A DNA stretch of 64,000 nt. Source: Halovenus carboxidivorans. GTDB lineage: Archaea; Halobacteriota; Halobacteria; Halobacteriales; Haloarculaceae. Within the stretch, counting starts at the first letter, position 1, and every line of letters begins with the position of its first letter. This document shows positions 23,584 through 32,958 of the stretch, in pieces. The position numbers and the translations under genes were made by a program. The DNA is taken from the NCBI RefSeq assembly GCF_009831575.1, contig NZ_WUUT01000002.1, positions 248,001 to 312,000 on the forward strand, read 5' to 3'. The notes below the pieces were generated by a model. That model was not told the origin of the DNA. It did no database searches and saw only the letters and a program-made list of their open reading frames with translations.

Positions 23584-24612
23584 ATGAAACTCTCCGCTGT
23601 CGACCTCTCTCCGGTCCCCGAAGGGGGGACGGCAACAGAGGCCTACGAGCAGACCGTCGAGGCGGCACAGCAGGCCGAACGGCTCGGGTTCGAGCGGTTC
23701 TGGGTGGCCGAGCACCACGGGATGGCCGAGACGCTGGCCGGGACGACGCCCGAGGTTCTGCTGGGCTCTCTCGCCGCCGAGACCGAGTCGATCCGACTCG
23801 GCTCCGGGGCCGTGCTGCTCAACCACTACAGCCCGTTCAAGGTCGCCGAGCAGTTCGGTACGCTCGACGGACTCGCCCCCGGCCGGATCGACGCGGGTCT
23901 CGGGCGGGCCAACGGCTCGCCGGCCGCGGACAGAGCGCTGGGGACGAGCAGACGGGTCGCCAACCCGGACGAGGACCACGCCGAGAAAATCGAGGCGGTC
24001 GTCTCCCACCTCTACGACGAGTATCCGGACGGACACGCGTACAGCGACCTGGAGGTTCCCAGTTCGGACGCGGAACCGCCGGTTCCGTGGGTGCTCGGAT
24101 CGAGTCCCGCCAGCGCCTCCATCGCCGCCGAACTCGGCCTGCGCTTCTGCTTTGCGGCGTTCATCCGCCCGGAGATGGCCGTCCGCTCGTTCGAGACCTA
24201 CCGCGAGCAGTTCCGGCCCTCGGAACTCGGCGGGGGTATCGACGAACCCGAGGGCATCGTCGCGGTCAACGCCGTCTGTGCCGACTCCGACGAGGCGGCG
24301 GCCAGGTTGCGAGCGGTGGCCGAGGCCTCATACAAGCGGATGCAACGCGGCGTCGTCGGCACGACCCCGTCGGTCGAGGAAGCAATCGACGAACTGGGAT
24401 CGGTGCCCGAACCGACGCCGTCGCGACTGGACGACGGCGAGTGGCCGCGGGCAATCTCCGGAAGCCCGGAGACGCTGTCGGGGCTGCTCGGTCAACTGAC
24501 CGACCGCGTCGGCGTCGACGAGGTGATGATCCAGCACGTCCTCGGCGACCACGAAGACGCGCTCCGGTCGCACGAACTGCTCGCGGAGGGCGTCGGACTC
24601 GGCGGCCGGTAG
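23584..24612 (+). CDS. LLM-class (luciferase-like) flavin-dependent oxidoreductase
   Basis: A 342-aa TIM-barrel protein of the bacterial luciferase-like superfamily: MKLSAVDLSPVPEG, ERLGFERFWVAEHHGM, SIRLGSGAVLLNHYSPFKVAEQFGTLD and GRIDAGLGRANGSP are the conserved flavin-barrel segments. Members use FMN or F420 and oxidise or reduce diverse substrates; the AEHH motif is typical of the alkanal-monooxygenase-like subgroup. The frame is open upstream, but the ATG at 23584 begins the conserved N-terminus. The mutS gene follows 48 bp later, likely with its own promoter. Confidence 0.93.
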   Translation: MKLSAVDLSPVPEGGTATEAYEQTVEAAQQAERLGFERFWVAEHHGMAETLAGTTPEVLLGSLAAETESIRLGSGAVLLNHYSPFKVAEQFGTLDGLAPGRIDAGLGRANGSPAADRALGTSRRVANPDEDHAEKIEAVVSHLYDEYPDGHAYSDLEVPSSDAEPPVPWVLGSSPASASIAAELGLRFCFAAFIRPEMAVRSFETYREQFRPSELGGGIDEPEGIVAVNAVCADSDEAAARLRAVAEASYKRMQRGVVGTTPSVEEAIDELGSVPEPTPSRLDDGEWPRAISGSPETLSGLLGQLTDRVGVDEVMIQHVLGDHEDALRSHELLAEGVGLGGR

Positions 24613-24660
24613 AGCCCGGGAGATGAAAGGTATTAGTCCCCGGAAGACGGCCACATAGCT

Positions 24661-27336
24661 ATGGATCGAGCACTGGGTCCACCGGAGAAGATGGCCGAAC
24701 GGCGGGAGGATCTGACGCCGATGATGGCCCAGTACTTCGAACTCTGCGCGCAGTACGACCAGGCGCTGGTACTCTTTCAGGTGGGAGATTTCTACGAGGC
24801 GTTCTGCGAGGCCGCCGAAGTTGTCGCCCGCAGGTGTGAGATCACGCTCACTCAGCGGGAGGACTCCACCGGGGAGTACGCGATGGCCGGGATCCCTATC
24901 GACAACGCCGAGTCCTACATCGACCGACTGCTCGACGCGGGCTACCGCGTCGCCGTCGCCGATCAGGTCCAAGAGCCTGAGGAGACGACGGGCGTGGTCG
25001 ACCGAGCGGTCACGCGGATCATCACGCCCGGCACCCTCACCGAGGACGAACTGCTCGACGGCGAGCGCAACAACTACCTCGCGGCGGTCGCCGCCGGCGA
25101 GCGGATCGGCTGTGCCGTACTCGACATCTCGACGGGAGATTTCTACGCGACGAGCGCGAACGACCCCGAGACCGTGGCCGACGAACTCGGCCGATTCGAT
25201 CCCGCCGAGGTGATCGCCGGCCCGGACGTGCCCGCCGAGTTGGTCGAGGGGTACACCGTCAGCCCGTTCGAGGAGGAGGCTTTCGGAATCGAGCGCGCCC
25301 GCGAGACGGTAGCCGACTACTTCCAGGCGCCGGACCGACTGCTCGCCTCCGACGCGGAGATCAGCGCCTGCGGTGCCGTGCTCGCGTACGCCGAGTACGC
25401 CCGCGGCGGCACCGAGGACCGCCTGGACTATCTGAACCACCTGACGCGGTACGACCCCAGGGAGTACATGCTGTTGGACGCGGTCGCTATCGAGAGCCTG
25501 GAACTGTTCGAGCGCCGGACGGTCCACGGCCACGGGGAGGCGACGCTTTCGGGCGTCGTCGACGAGACCGCCTCGGCGCTGGGCCGGCGCGAACTCGACG
25601 AGTGGCTTCGGCGGCCGCTGATCGATCCCGACGAGATTGCCGCACGTCACGACGCCGTCGGGGAACTCCGGGACGACGTACGGACGCGCGAGCAAGTGCA
25701 CGAGCAACTGCGGGATATCTACGACATCGAGCGCCTCGTCTCCCGGATCGGCCGTGGTCGGGCGAACGCGCGGGACCTCCGCTCGCTGAAGGCGACGCTG
25801 GACGTGATTCCGCGGGTCCGGGAGCTACTCGACGATCCGGAGTGTGAGAAGCTACGGTCGGTTCGCGAGCGACTCGACCCGCTCGCGGACGTGCGGACGC
25901 TGATCGACGACGCGATTCGGGAGGACCCCGACCGAGAGATCACCGAGGGCGGGATCATCAACCCGAGTTTCGACGAGGAACTGGCCGAACTGCGCGAGAC
26001 CGAGCGGGCGGGCAAGGAGTGGATCGAGTCGCTGGAGGCGAGCGAGCGCGAGCGGACTGGTATCGACTCGCTGAAGGTCGGTCACAACTCCGTCCACGGC
26101 TACTACATCGAAGTGACCGACGCCAACCTCGACCGGGTGCCCGAGGACTACGAGCGCCGTCAGACGCTGAAGAACGCCGAGCGGTACTACACGCCCGAAC
26201 TCAAGGCCCGCGAGGACGAGATCATCCGAGCCGAGGCCCGGGCGGACGACCTCGAATACGAACTGTTCTCGGAGGTGCGTTCGACCGTCGCAGACCGCTC
26301 TGCGGACCTCCAGGCGCTGGCCGCCGTCCTGGCCGAACTAGACGTGCTCGTCTCCTTCGCGACGGTGGCCGCCGAGCACGAGTACAGCCGACCGGTCGTC
26401 GTCGGCCCCGACGACCCCGCTGTCGATGGCATCTACGTCGAAGACGGCCGACACCCGGTCGTCGAACAAACCCAGTCGTCGTTCGTCCCGAACGACACAC
26501 GCCTGAGTAGCGACGAGCGGGTCGCAGTCATCACCGGACCGAACATGAGCGGCAAGTCGACGTACATGCGACAGGTCGCGCTGATCGTGATCCTCGCCCA
26601 GGCCGGGGGCTTCGTACCGGCGAAACAGGCGCGGATCGAACTCGTCGACAGGATCTTCACGCGGGTCGGAGCGAGCGACGACATCGCGGGCGGTCGGTCG
26701 ACGTTCATGGTCGAGATGACCGAACTGGCGGACATCCTGGACCACGCGACCGAGCAGTCGCTCGTCCTACTCGACGAGGTCGGTCGCGGAACGAGCACGG
26801 CGGACGGGTTCGCCATCGCCCAGGCGGTGACGGAGTTCCTCCACGACGAGGTGGGTGCACTCACGCTGTTTGCCACCCATCACCACGATCTGACGGCGGT
26901 CGCGGCGGAGTTGGAGGCGGCGACGAACCGCTACTTCGAGACCACACAGACAGCGGAGGGTGTCGTCTTCGAGCACGACCTGCTCACCGGGACCGCCGAC
27001 GCCTCATACGGCGTCGAGGTGGCGGCGACGGCGGGAATCGAACAGGCGGTCGTCGACCGCGCTCGCGAGGTGTTAGCCGACGACACGCCGGACGCCCGGC
27101 CGGCCGGTGACAGGACCAACGGGCAGGCGAACCCCGACGATCCGACCGAACCTGATGCTGGTCTCGGCGCGTCTCGACCCGGCAGCGAGTCGGGGACACG
27201 TCAGCAGGCGGCCCCCGAATCGGAGGGTGGAGCGGTCGCCGAGGAGATCAGGGACGCAGATGTCGCGACGATGACACCGCTGGAGGCGATGAACCTCCTC
27301 GCGAGCCTGCAACGACGGCTGGAATCGCGGGACTGA
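24661..27336 (+). CDS. mutS: DNA mismatch repair protein MutS
   Basis: An 891-residue MutS1-type protein. The mismatch-binding Phe-x-Glu is F44-Y-E46 (GDFYEAF), followed by connector, lever and clamp domains. The ATPase has Walker [10 protein letters not shown] starting at residue ~626, Walker [18 protein letters not shown] and the ATHHHDL dimer motif. It recognises base mismatches and small loops. A ~90-residue acidic/Gln-rich linker (after [13 protein letters not shown]) precedes a short C-terminal helix ([15 protein letters not shown]) that probably tetramerises. No mutL is next to it in this window. Confidence 0.98.
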   Translation: MDRALGPPEKMAERREDLTPMMAQYFELCAQYDQALVLFQVGDFYEAFCEAAEVVARRCEITLTQREDSTGEYAMAGIPIDNAESYIDRLLDAGYRVAVADQVQEPEETTGVVDRAVTRIITPGTLTEDELLDGERNNYLAAVAAGERIGCAVLDISTGDFYATSANDPETVADELGRFDPAEVIAGPDVPAELVEGYTVSPFEEEAFGIERARETVADYFQAPDRLLASDAEISACGAVLAYAEYARGGTEDRLDYLNHLTRYDPREYMLLDAVAIESLELFERRTVHGHGEATLSGVVDETASALGRRELDEWLRRPLIDPDEIAARHDAVGELRDDVRTREQVHEQLRDIYDIERLVSRIGRGRANARDLRSLKATLDVIPRVRELLDDPECEKLRSVRERLDPLADVRTLIDDAIREDPDREITEGGIINPSFDEELAELRETERAGKEWIESLEASERERTGIDSLKVGHNSVHGYYIEVTDANLDRVPEDYERRQTLKNAERYYTPELKAREDEIIRAEARADDLEYELFSEVRSTVADRSADLQALAAVLAELDVLVSFATVAAEHEYSRPVVVGPDDPAVDGIYVEDGRHPVVEQTQSSFVPNDTRLSSDERVAVITGPNMSGKSTYMRQVALIVILAQAGGFVPAKQARIELVDRIFTRVGASDDIAGGRSTFMVEMTELADILDHATEQSLVLLDEVGRGTSTADGFAIAQAVTEFLHDEVGALTLFATHHHDLTAVAAELEAATNRYFETTQTAEGVVFEHDLLTGTADASYGVEVAATAGIEQAVVDRAREVLADDTPDARPAGDRTNGQANPDDPTEPDAGLGASRPGSESGTRQQAAPESEGGAVAEEIRDADVATMTPLEAMNLLASLQRRLESRD

Positions 27337-27386
27337 CCGGCCGGGATCCCCGGGTATTTTGAGGGCGTGCGTACAGGGTGAGAACG

Positions 27387-28052
27387 ATGGACGACTGGCG
27401 TCGGGTCACTGGCACGCAGTTCTTGCAGGCGATCTGGACGATTCTACTGCTCGCTGTCGGGGCCGGCATCCAACTCCTCCAGCCGGTCGTCGGCGGCCTT
27501 CTGCGGCCGACGGTGTTTCTCTCGCTGAGCGCCGTGTGGATCGGCGGTCTGGTGGTTATCGCGCTGTACGACCGTCGGCACTGGAACCGGATGGTCGAGG
27601 CCTCCTCGTTCAAACCGAACACCGGGACGACGCTGGCCGACCTCGAAACGATCAAGGCCGGACGGTCGGTGACCGTCGAGACCGGGATTCCCGACGTGCT
27701 CTCACAGGCACACATGACGGTACACACCCCCGTCGAGGGCGTCAGCGCCTCTTTCACCGTGCAACTTCGGTACGTCGGTTCCGGGGGCGCCGAGGAGGGG
27801 ATCCAAACCGGCACTGACGAACTCGACGACTCCTTTGTCATCCGGGGGACCAGAGAGAACGTCGGGCAGTTGCTCTCCCCGGAGATCCAGGCGATGCTGA
27901 TGGACATCGACACCGTCGGCACCTGCACGATCACGGGGAGCGCGGTCGAGTACGATATTCCGTTCACGCGGCTCGAGGCGGCGGAGATCGAACAGATCGC
28001 GACGACCGTCGTCGCGCTTGCCGAGCGCGTCGAGGAACTCGCAAACGCCTGA
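27387..28052 (+). CDS. Haloarchaeal membrane-anchored protein of unknown function
   Basis: A ~221-aa protein with two N-terminal membrane segments (about residues 11-29 and 42-58) and a soluble domain with beta-rich pattern (VTVETGIPDVLSQAHMTVHTP, GVSASFTVQLRYVG), ending in a helical EAAEIEQIATTVVALAERVEEL. A GTATTTT box at 27354-27360 favours the ATG at 27387 over the GTG at 27378. The soluble part is presumably cytoplasmic. It follows mutS by 50 bp with its own promoter; no functional link is evident. Confidence 0.75.
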   Translation: MDDWRRVTGTQFLQAIWTILLLAVGAGIQLLQPVVGGLLRPTVFLSLSAVWIGGLVVIALYDRRHWNRMVEASSFKPNTGTTLADLETIKAGRSVTVETGIPDVLSQAHMTVHTPVEGVSASFTVQLRYVGSGGAEEGIQTGTDELDDSFVIRGTRENVGQLLSPEIQAMLMDIDTVGTCTITGSAVEYDIPFTRLEAAEIEQIATTVVALAERVEELANA

Positions 28053-28114
28053 CCGGGCGGGGACGGCTCTCGCAGAAGGCTACTTATATATCCGCGTCGC
28101 CCCAAACGTGTGAT

Positions 28115-29068
28115 ATGAAACTGCGTAATATCGTGCTCGGCGCGGCCGGTGCCGTGGGTGCAACCGCGCTCTGCAACCGCGTGCTCGAATCGCGGGCCGA
28201 GGAGTTCGAGCCGTATCTCGACGGGGACCAGGGAACCTACCGGTGGCGCGGGTTCGGCGTCAGCTACACCGAACTCGGCGATCCCGCCGACGACGACCTG
28301 CTGCTGTTGCACGGTACCAACGCGGCGGCCTCGAGCCACGAGTACCGGGCGGTCGTCGAGGATCTCTCCGAGAGCTACCACCTGATCGTCCCCGACCTGC
28401 CGGGATACGGCCACTCCGACCGCCCGCCGCTTCTGTACTCCGCGTCGCTGTACGAGGCGTTCGTCGAGGACATCGTCGAGGACTTGACCGACGACCCGAC
28501 GGTGGTAGCCTCCTCGCTGAGCAGTTCCTACGCGGCCGCCGCCGCCCGGAACGTCGAGATGGACCGGCTGATCTGCATCTGTCCGACGGACACCTCGATG
28601 GGGAGCCGGCAGGTCTGGTTGCGCGCGCTGCTGCGCTCACCCGTGATCGGAACCGGGCTGTACAACCTGATCGTCAGCAAACCCTCGCTGCGGTACTTCA
28701 ACGCCGACCACGGCTACTACGACCCCGACAACGTCTCCGAGGAGGTCATCGACTACGAGTGGACCACCGGCCACCAGCCCGGGGCGCGGTTCGCGCCGGC
28801 GTCGTTCGTCAGCGGCTTTCTCAACCCCGAAGGATCGCTCGAAGAGCACCTCTCGAACACCGACGTGCCGACGACGTTCGTCTGGGGACGGAACGCCGAC
28901 GTGACGCCGCTCTCCGAGGGGCGAGAACTCGCCGAACACGTCGGCGCGGGGCTGGTCGTCGTGGATCAGGCGAAACTGCTCCCGCACGTCGAACACCCCG
29001 AGCGGTTCGTCGAAGTCGTCGAGGGCGAACTCGACGCCGACGAGCGCGAGCAGACCGAACAGGCCTGA
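28115..29068 (+). CDS. Alpha/beta hydrolase with degenerate nucleophile elbow
   Basis: A 317-aa alpha/beta-hydrolase: oxyanion-hole region LLLHGTNAAASSHEY, HLIVPDLPGYGHSDRPP, cap domain, and a C-terminal His in LLPHVEHPERFVEVVEGEL. At the nucleophile position the usual GxSxG reads S-L-S-S-S (VVASSLSSSYAAAAAR), so both glycines are lost and activity is doubtful or altered. The N-terminus (MKLRNIVLGAAGAVGATALCNRVL) is a hydrophobic anchor or signal-like stretch. CTTATATAT at 28083-28091, 28 bp before the ATG, is its TATA box. The tail is highly acidic. Confidence 0.88.
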   Translation: MKLRNIVLGAAGAVGATALCNRVLESRAEEFEPYLDGDQGTYRWRGFGVSYTELGDPADDDLLLLHGTNAAASSHEYRAVVEDLSESYHLIVPDLPGYGHSDRPPLLYSASLYEAFVEDIVEDLTDDPTVVASSLSSSYAAAAARNVEMDRLICICPTDTSMGSRQVWLRALLRSPVIGTGLYNLIVSKPSLRYFNADHGYYDPDNVSEEVIDYEWTTGHQPGARFAPASFVSGFLNPEGSLEEHLSNTDVPTTFVWGRNADVTPLSEGRELAEHVGAGLVVVDQAKLLPHVEHPERFVEVVEGELDADEREQTEQA

Positions 29069-29114
29069 CACCTGAAACGGTCGCGTCCGACGGCCGAAAG
29101 CGGGCGGGGCCGAC

Positions 29115-29753
29115 TCAGCGCCGCCCGGAGACCTCAGCGTCGAACCGGGCGATAAACGAGTCGACGAACTCCCGGCGATCCGCGGCGATCTCCCGGCCGG
29201 CCTCCGTGTACATCCGGTCCGGCAGATCGAGGATCTTCTTGTGGAGGTGGTTGTACTGGGTGGAGCCGTCGGGGCGTTCGTCCTCGCCGGGTGGATTGTC
29301 GGGGTCGTAGATCACGCCGCCGCGCTCACCGCCGTAGGTGAAACAGCGAGCGATTCCGACCGCCCCCAGCGCGTCGAGATTGTCCGCGTCACAGAGTAGC
29401 TTCGCCTCTATCGTCTCCGGTCGTCGGTCGTTCGAGTAGCGGTGGACCCGTATCGCGTGGCAGATGTCTTCGGTACGGTCCGCGAGCGCGTGGCCGGCGA
29501 GCAGGTCGCGGGCCTCGCGCGCGCCCCACCGCGCGTGGTCGTCGATCTCGCCCCGATCCTCCCGAGAGCGACCGATATCGTGGAGCAACACGGCCGCTCG
29601 GAGCGTTCGCTCGTCGGCGTCGGGATACGCCGAGAGCAGTCGGTCCGCCAGCGCCTCGACGCGCTGGACGTGATGCCAGTCGTGGGCGGGGCTGGCTGTT
29701 CCGTCGAAGTACGACCGCGCGGTCGACCGGAGCGTCGCCATCTCGTCGCTCAT
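29115..29753 (-). CDS. HD-domain phosphohydrolase
   Basis: A 212-aa HD superfamily protein: HDWHHVQRVEALADRLL (first His), AAVLLHDIGRSRED (the HD dyad), DDHARWGAREARDLL and the distal Asp region KLLCDADNLDALGAVGIAR. This is the pattern of YedJ/YfbR-like uncharacterised metal phosphohydrolases that may cleave nucleotides. No other domain is attached. It is divergent from the alcohol dehydrogenase gene. Confidence 0.92.
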   Translation of the reverse strand: MSDEMATLRSTARSYFDGTASPAHDWHHVQRVEALADRLLSAYPDADERTLRAAVLLHDIGRSREDRGEIDDHARWGAREARDLLAGHALADRTEDICHAIRVHRYSNDRRPETIEAKLLCDADNLDALGAVGIARCFTYGGERGGVIYDPDNPPGEDERPDGSTQYNHLHKKILDLPDRMYTEAGREIAADRREFVDSFIARFDAEVSGRR

Positions 29754-29850
29754 CTGTCTACCCTCTGGACAGGAGCCGCTTCAATCGTTCGGCCGGCGGG
29801 CAAAGGGACCCGGACCCACCTTTATACAGGTCGCGGCCGATGCTGAACGT

Positions 29851-30891
29851 ATGCGCGCGGCACGACTACACGAGTACACGGACGAGATGGGGGATGGACT
29901 CACAATCGAGGAAATCGACGCGCCGCAGGTGACGGCAAGCGACGACGTCGTCGTCGAAGTCGAGGGCGCGGGCTGGTGTCAGACTGACAACCACATCATC
30001 GAGGGGATGTGGGCCGACTACGTGCCACAGGAGTTGCCGATGACGCTCGGCCACGAGAACACCGGCACGGTCGTCGAGACCGGCGAGGAGGTCACGATCG
30101 TCTCGGAGGGGGATCAGGTGATCTGTCATCCGGTCCAGACCTGCGGCACCTGTCGGCCCTGCCGGCAGGGCGAGACGATGTACTGCGAGAACGCGGCGTT
30201 CAACGGGCTCACCACCGACGGCGGGTTCGCCGAGGAACTGCTCACGAACGAACGGGCGGTCATCCCGCTGCCGGACGGGGTAGATCCGACCGACATCGCT
30301 CCCCACGCCGACGCGGGGATCACTGCCTACCACGCCGTCAAGAAGGCAGTCGACGAACTCAACCCCGGAGACACCGCCGTCGTCATCGGCGTCGGCGGAC
30401 TGGGCCACATCGGACTCCAGTGTCTCGACGCGATGAGCGCCGCCGAGATCGTCGCGCTCGATATCAAGCAGTCGGCACGGGATCTCGCGAGCGACCTCGG
30501 TGCGACACACACGCTCGACCCCGAGACACAGGACATCCCCAGCGAGATCGCGGCGCTCACGGACGACCGCGGCGCCGTCCAGGTACTCGATTTCGTCGGC
30601 GCGGACGAGACGACGGCGCTGGCCCCGGAGATCACGGCCGCGGGTGGCGACCACCACATCATCGGCTACGGCGGCCACATCCACGAGCCCTCACAGGCGC
30701 TGGTCGACGGCGAGTTCTCCTTCGTCGGCAACATCGTCGGCCGGTACGCGGAGCTACAGGAGCTGGTCGCGCTGGTCGAGGACGGCTACGTCGACCTGCA
30801 CACCAGCCGGTACGAACTGGACGAGATCAACAGCGTCGCGGAGAAGTTGGAACACGGTGAGATCGACGGCCGAGCCGTGATCACGCCCTGA
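29851..30891 (+). CDS. adh: Zinc-dependent NAD(P) alcohol dehydrogenase (MDR family)
   Basis: A 346-aa medium-chain dehydrogenase. Catalytic zinc ligands are in GAGWCQTDNH and LGHENTGTVVE. The structural zinc lobe is CHPVQTCGTCRPCRQGETMYC, and the nucleotide fold is VIGVGGLGHIGLQCL with D after beta2 (EIVALDIKQSA), favouring NAD. It oxidises alcohols or related substrates. TTTATACA at 29821-29828 lies 26 bp before the ATG (leaderless). It ends 4 bp from the convergent serine acetyltransferase gene. Confidence 0.95.
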   Translation: MRAARLHEYTDEMGDGLTIEEIDAPQVTASDDVVVEVEGAGWCQTDNHIIEGMWADYVPQELPMTLGHENTGTVVETGEEVTIVSEGDQVICHPVQTCGTCRPCRQGETMYCENAAFNGLTTDGGFAEELLTNERAVIPLPDGVDPTDIAPHADAGITAYHAVKKAVDELNPGDTAVVIGVGGLGHIGLQCLDAMSAAEIVALDIKQSARDLASDLGATHTLDPETQDIPSEIAALTDDRGAVQVLDFVGADETTALAPEITAAGGDHHIIGYGGHIHEPSQALVDGEFSFVGNIVGRYAELQELVALVEDGYVDLHTSRYELDEINSVAEKLEHGEIDGRAVITP

Positions 30892-30895
30892 ACAG

Positions 30896-31768
30896 TCACT
30901 CGGGCGGCGATTCGATCGGCTTTCGTTCCTGTTTGGGGTGTTCCGAGACGTAGACTTTCGTGTGGTCCGGGATGTCCTCGGTGACCCAGGAGTTCGCGCC
31001 GATGCTGACGTGATCACCGATAGAGATCGCGCCGAGGATCTTGCTCCCCGCCCCGATGACGACGTTACTCCCGATGTCCGGGTGGCGTTTGTACCCCTTC
31101 TTCAGCGTGTGTTCGTCGTCCTCTTCTTGCTCGAAGTGGAGCGCGCCGAGGGTCACGTCCTGGTAGATCCGCACCCAGTCGCCGATGGTGGTCGTCTCAC
31201 CGATCACGACGCCGGTGCCGTGATCGATGAAGAAGTGATCGCCGATCTCGGCACCGGGGTGGATGTCGATGCCGCTTTCGGTCTTGGCGGCCTCGGTGAG
31301 TTCCCGGGCGTAGATCTCGCCGCCGCGCTCGTAGAGTTCGTGGGCGACCCGTTGGACCATGATCGCGTGAAACCCCGGATAGGCGCGGATGATCTCGATG
31401 TAGCTCTTGGCGGCGGGGTCGCCCTTGTAGGCGGCCTCGATGTCGCGTTTCAGCCGCTCGCGAATGTCGGGGAGCGCCTCGAGGACGCCGGTGATCATCT
31501 GACTCGGATAGTTGACGTACGGACAGAGGCCGCGGTAGAACAGCCGACCGATCTCGTCGAGTCGTTCCTCGACGGTCGTCTCGTCGTCGAGTAACGACCT
31601 CGCGTTCCAGCAGCGCGGGAAGAACAGTTGCTTGAGGAGATCGATCTCCTCGCACTGGTAGCGACGCCGCGGAAAGTCCGGGCAGTCCCGGGTCGGGAAC
31701 TGGTCCCCGTCACGGTCGTACGAATCGAGAAACCTCGCTGCGGCGTCACCGCTGTATTCGTACTCCAT
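30896..31768 (-). CDS. cysE: Serine O-acetyltransferase
   Basis: A 290-aa serine acetyltransferase (EpsC/CysE-type): helical N-terminal domain, then left-handed beta-helix hexapeptide repeats (IDIHPGAEIGDHFFIDHGTGVVIGETTTIGD, HPDIGSNVVIGAGSKILGAISIGDHVSIGANSWV). Catalytic His and Asp sit in FFIDHGTGV. The first committed step of cysteine biosynthesis makes O-acetylserine. An insert EEDDEHTLKKGYKRHPD before the last repeats is typical of archaeal/plant-like long forms. A TATA box (CATAAAC, 31790-31797) is 27 bp upstream. Confidence 0.95.
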   Translation of the reverse strand: MEYEYSGDAAARFLDSYDRDGDQFPTRDCPDFPRRRYQCEEIDLLKQLFFPRCWNARSLLDDETTVEERLDEIGRLFYRGLCPYVNYPSQMITGVLEALPDIRERLKRDIEAAYKGDPAAKSYIEIIRAYPGFHAIMVQRVAHELYERGGEIYARELTEAAKTESGIDIHPGAEIGDHFFIDHGTGVVIGETTTIGDWVRIYQDVTLGALHFEQEEDDEHTLKKGYKRHPDIGSNVVIGAGSKILGAISIGDHVSIGANSWVTEDIPDHTKVYVSEHPKQERKPIESPPE

Positions 31769-31840
31769 ATCCGATGTTGCCGGGGCACGGGTTTATGGAT
31801 TCCGTCAGAAAGGCGGCGGTGGTTGGAGATGAGCAGAGAT

Positions 31841-31862
31841 CGTGGCTGTCCGGACAGCCACG
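31841..31862. promoter_or_regulatory. 22-bp perfect palindrome in the cysE upstream region
   Basis: Half-site CGTGGCTGTCC followed directly by its reverse complement, 73-94 bp upstream of cysE and ~140 bp beyond the end of the nitrilase gene. The remainder of 31769-32000 holds the cysE TATA box and no recognisable gene. The palindrome could bind a dimeric regulator of cysE or act as a hairpin. Confidence 0.5.
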
Positions 31863-32000
31863 GATCCGTCCCGCGGCGGCCGAGAGTGGTGCGAGGCCGA
31901 GAGAGCCCTGGTTACCGGTCGTGACGTGAAAAGCGCCTAAACCGGCAACTGTGCGTTACGAATCCACGTAAATAAATGTCCCGGCGTGGGAGCCGACGAC

Positions 32001-32813
32001 TCACCCGGTGCGCCGGTCACGGAGCGCCGGAAACTCCTCGCGGCGCTGGTCGACCACGTCGGGGTCGATATCTGCGACGACCAACTGCTCGCGTTCGCCC
32101 GCGCTCGCGACGGCCGTCCCCCACGGATCGTACACCGTCGACCGCCCGAGTAGCGACGCGGTCTCGAACTCACCGACGCCGTTGACGGCACCGACGTAGA
32201 AGAGGTTCTCGACCGCACGGGCCTGGGGGAGCAGTCGCCAGTGCTCGACGCGCGGGTACGGCCACGCGCTCGGGACGAGCACCAGCGTCGCCCCCTCGTC
32301 GACGAGCCGGCGGTACAACTGCGGAAACCGGAGGTCGTAACACGTCGTCATGCCGACGGTGAATCCGAGGTCGTCGACGGTGGCCACCGACTCACCCGGG
32401 ACCAGCAGTTCCTGTTCGGCCGACTCGTAGCCGAACAGATGCCGTTTCCGATAGACCGCTCGTCTTGTTCCGGAGTCGTCGATGTACACCGACGTGTTCG
32501 CGTACCCCTCCTCGGCGGGCGTCTCGAATCCCCGGTCGGTCGACTCCGCCAGATCCTCGACGATAGATCCCGCACAGATCGCAATCTCGCGGTCGGCGGC
32601 GAGGGTCTGCAACTCGGTGATCGTCTCCCCGTCGAGCGGTTCGGCCTCCCGCGGGTAGCTATCGAAGGCGAAATAGCCGACGTTGAAAATCTCCGGCAGC
32701 GCGACGAGATCACAGCCTCGGGCGGCGGCGTCCTCGATCAACTCCCGGGCGCGTCGCGTGTTCGCTGTCGGCTTGCCCCCCGTAATCTCGAACTGTGCGA
32801 GCGCGAGTTTCAT
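32001..32813 (-). CDS. Carbon-nitrogen hydrolase (nitrilase superfamily)
   Basis: A 270-aa nitrilase-superfamily enzyme. Catalytic triad: E41 in VALPEIF, the Lys in the YRKRHLFGYE segment, and C158 in MTTCYDLRFPQLYR. The conserved FFVGAVN-like NLFYVGAVNGVG is also present. This layout matches omega-amidase/Nit2-like or N-carbamoyl-type amidases; the substrate is undetermined. The ATG at 32813 begins at the conserved MKLALAQFEI; the open frame further upstream is unlike coding sequence. CATACTTTG ~30 bp upstream may be the TATA box. It is divergent from the DMT transporter. Confidence 0.93.
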   Translation of the reverse strand: MKLALAQFEITGGKPTANTRRARELIEDAAARGCDLVALPEIFNVGYFAFDSYPREAEPLDGETITELQTLAADREIAICAGSIVEDLAESTDRGFETPAEEGYANTSVYIDDSGTRRAVYRKRHLFGYESAEQELLVPGESVATVDDLGFTVGMTTCYDLRFPQLYRRLVDEGATLVLVPSAWPYPRVEHWRLLPQARAVENLFYVGAVNGVGEFETASLLGRSTVYDPWGTAVASAGEREQLVVADIDPDVVDQRREEFPALRDRRTG

Positions 32814-32958
32814 ACCCGGCCTGTGGCGTGCCGGAGCAAAGTATGCCGGGGTTTCGCCCCACACGCGCTGTCAGCCGGGCCGAAAGTGTTCGGTTCCGGC
32901 AGCGCTGAAGCCAGAGACGGGCCGCAGGATCGTCAGACATTTTATCGATACGGACGGA

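Noticed and set aside
22178-23668. 496-codon minus-strand frame opposite the formamidase gene
   Set aside because: Antisense artefact of GC-rich third positions; no recognisable domain and complete overlap with a clear enzyme gene.
24328-25707. 459-codon minus-strand frame opposite mutS
   Set aside because: Pure antisense to well-identified luciferase-like and mutS genes; no domain.
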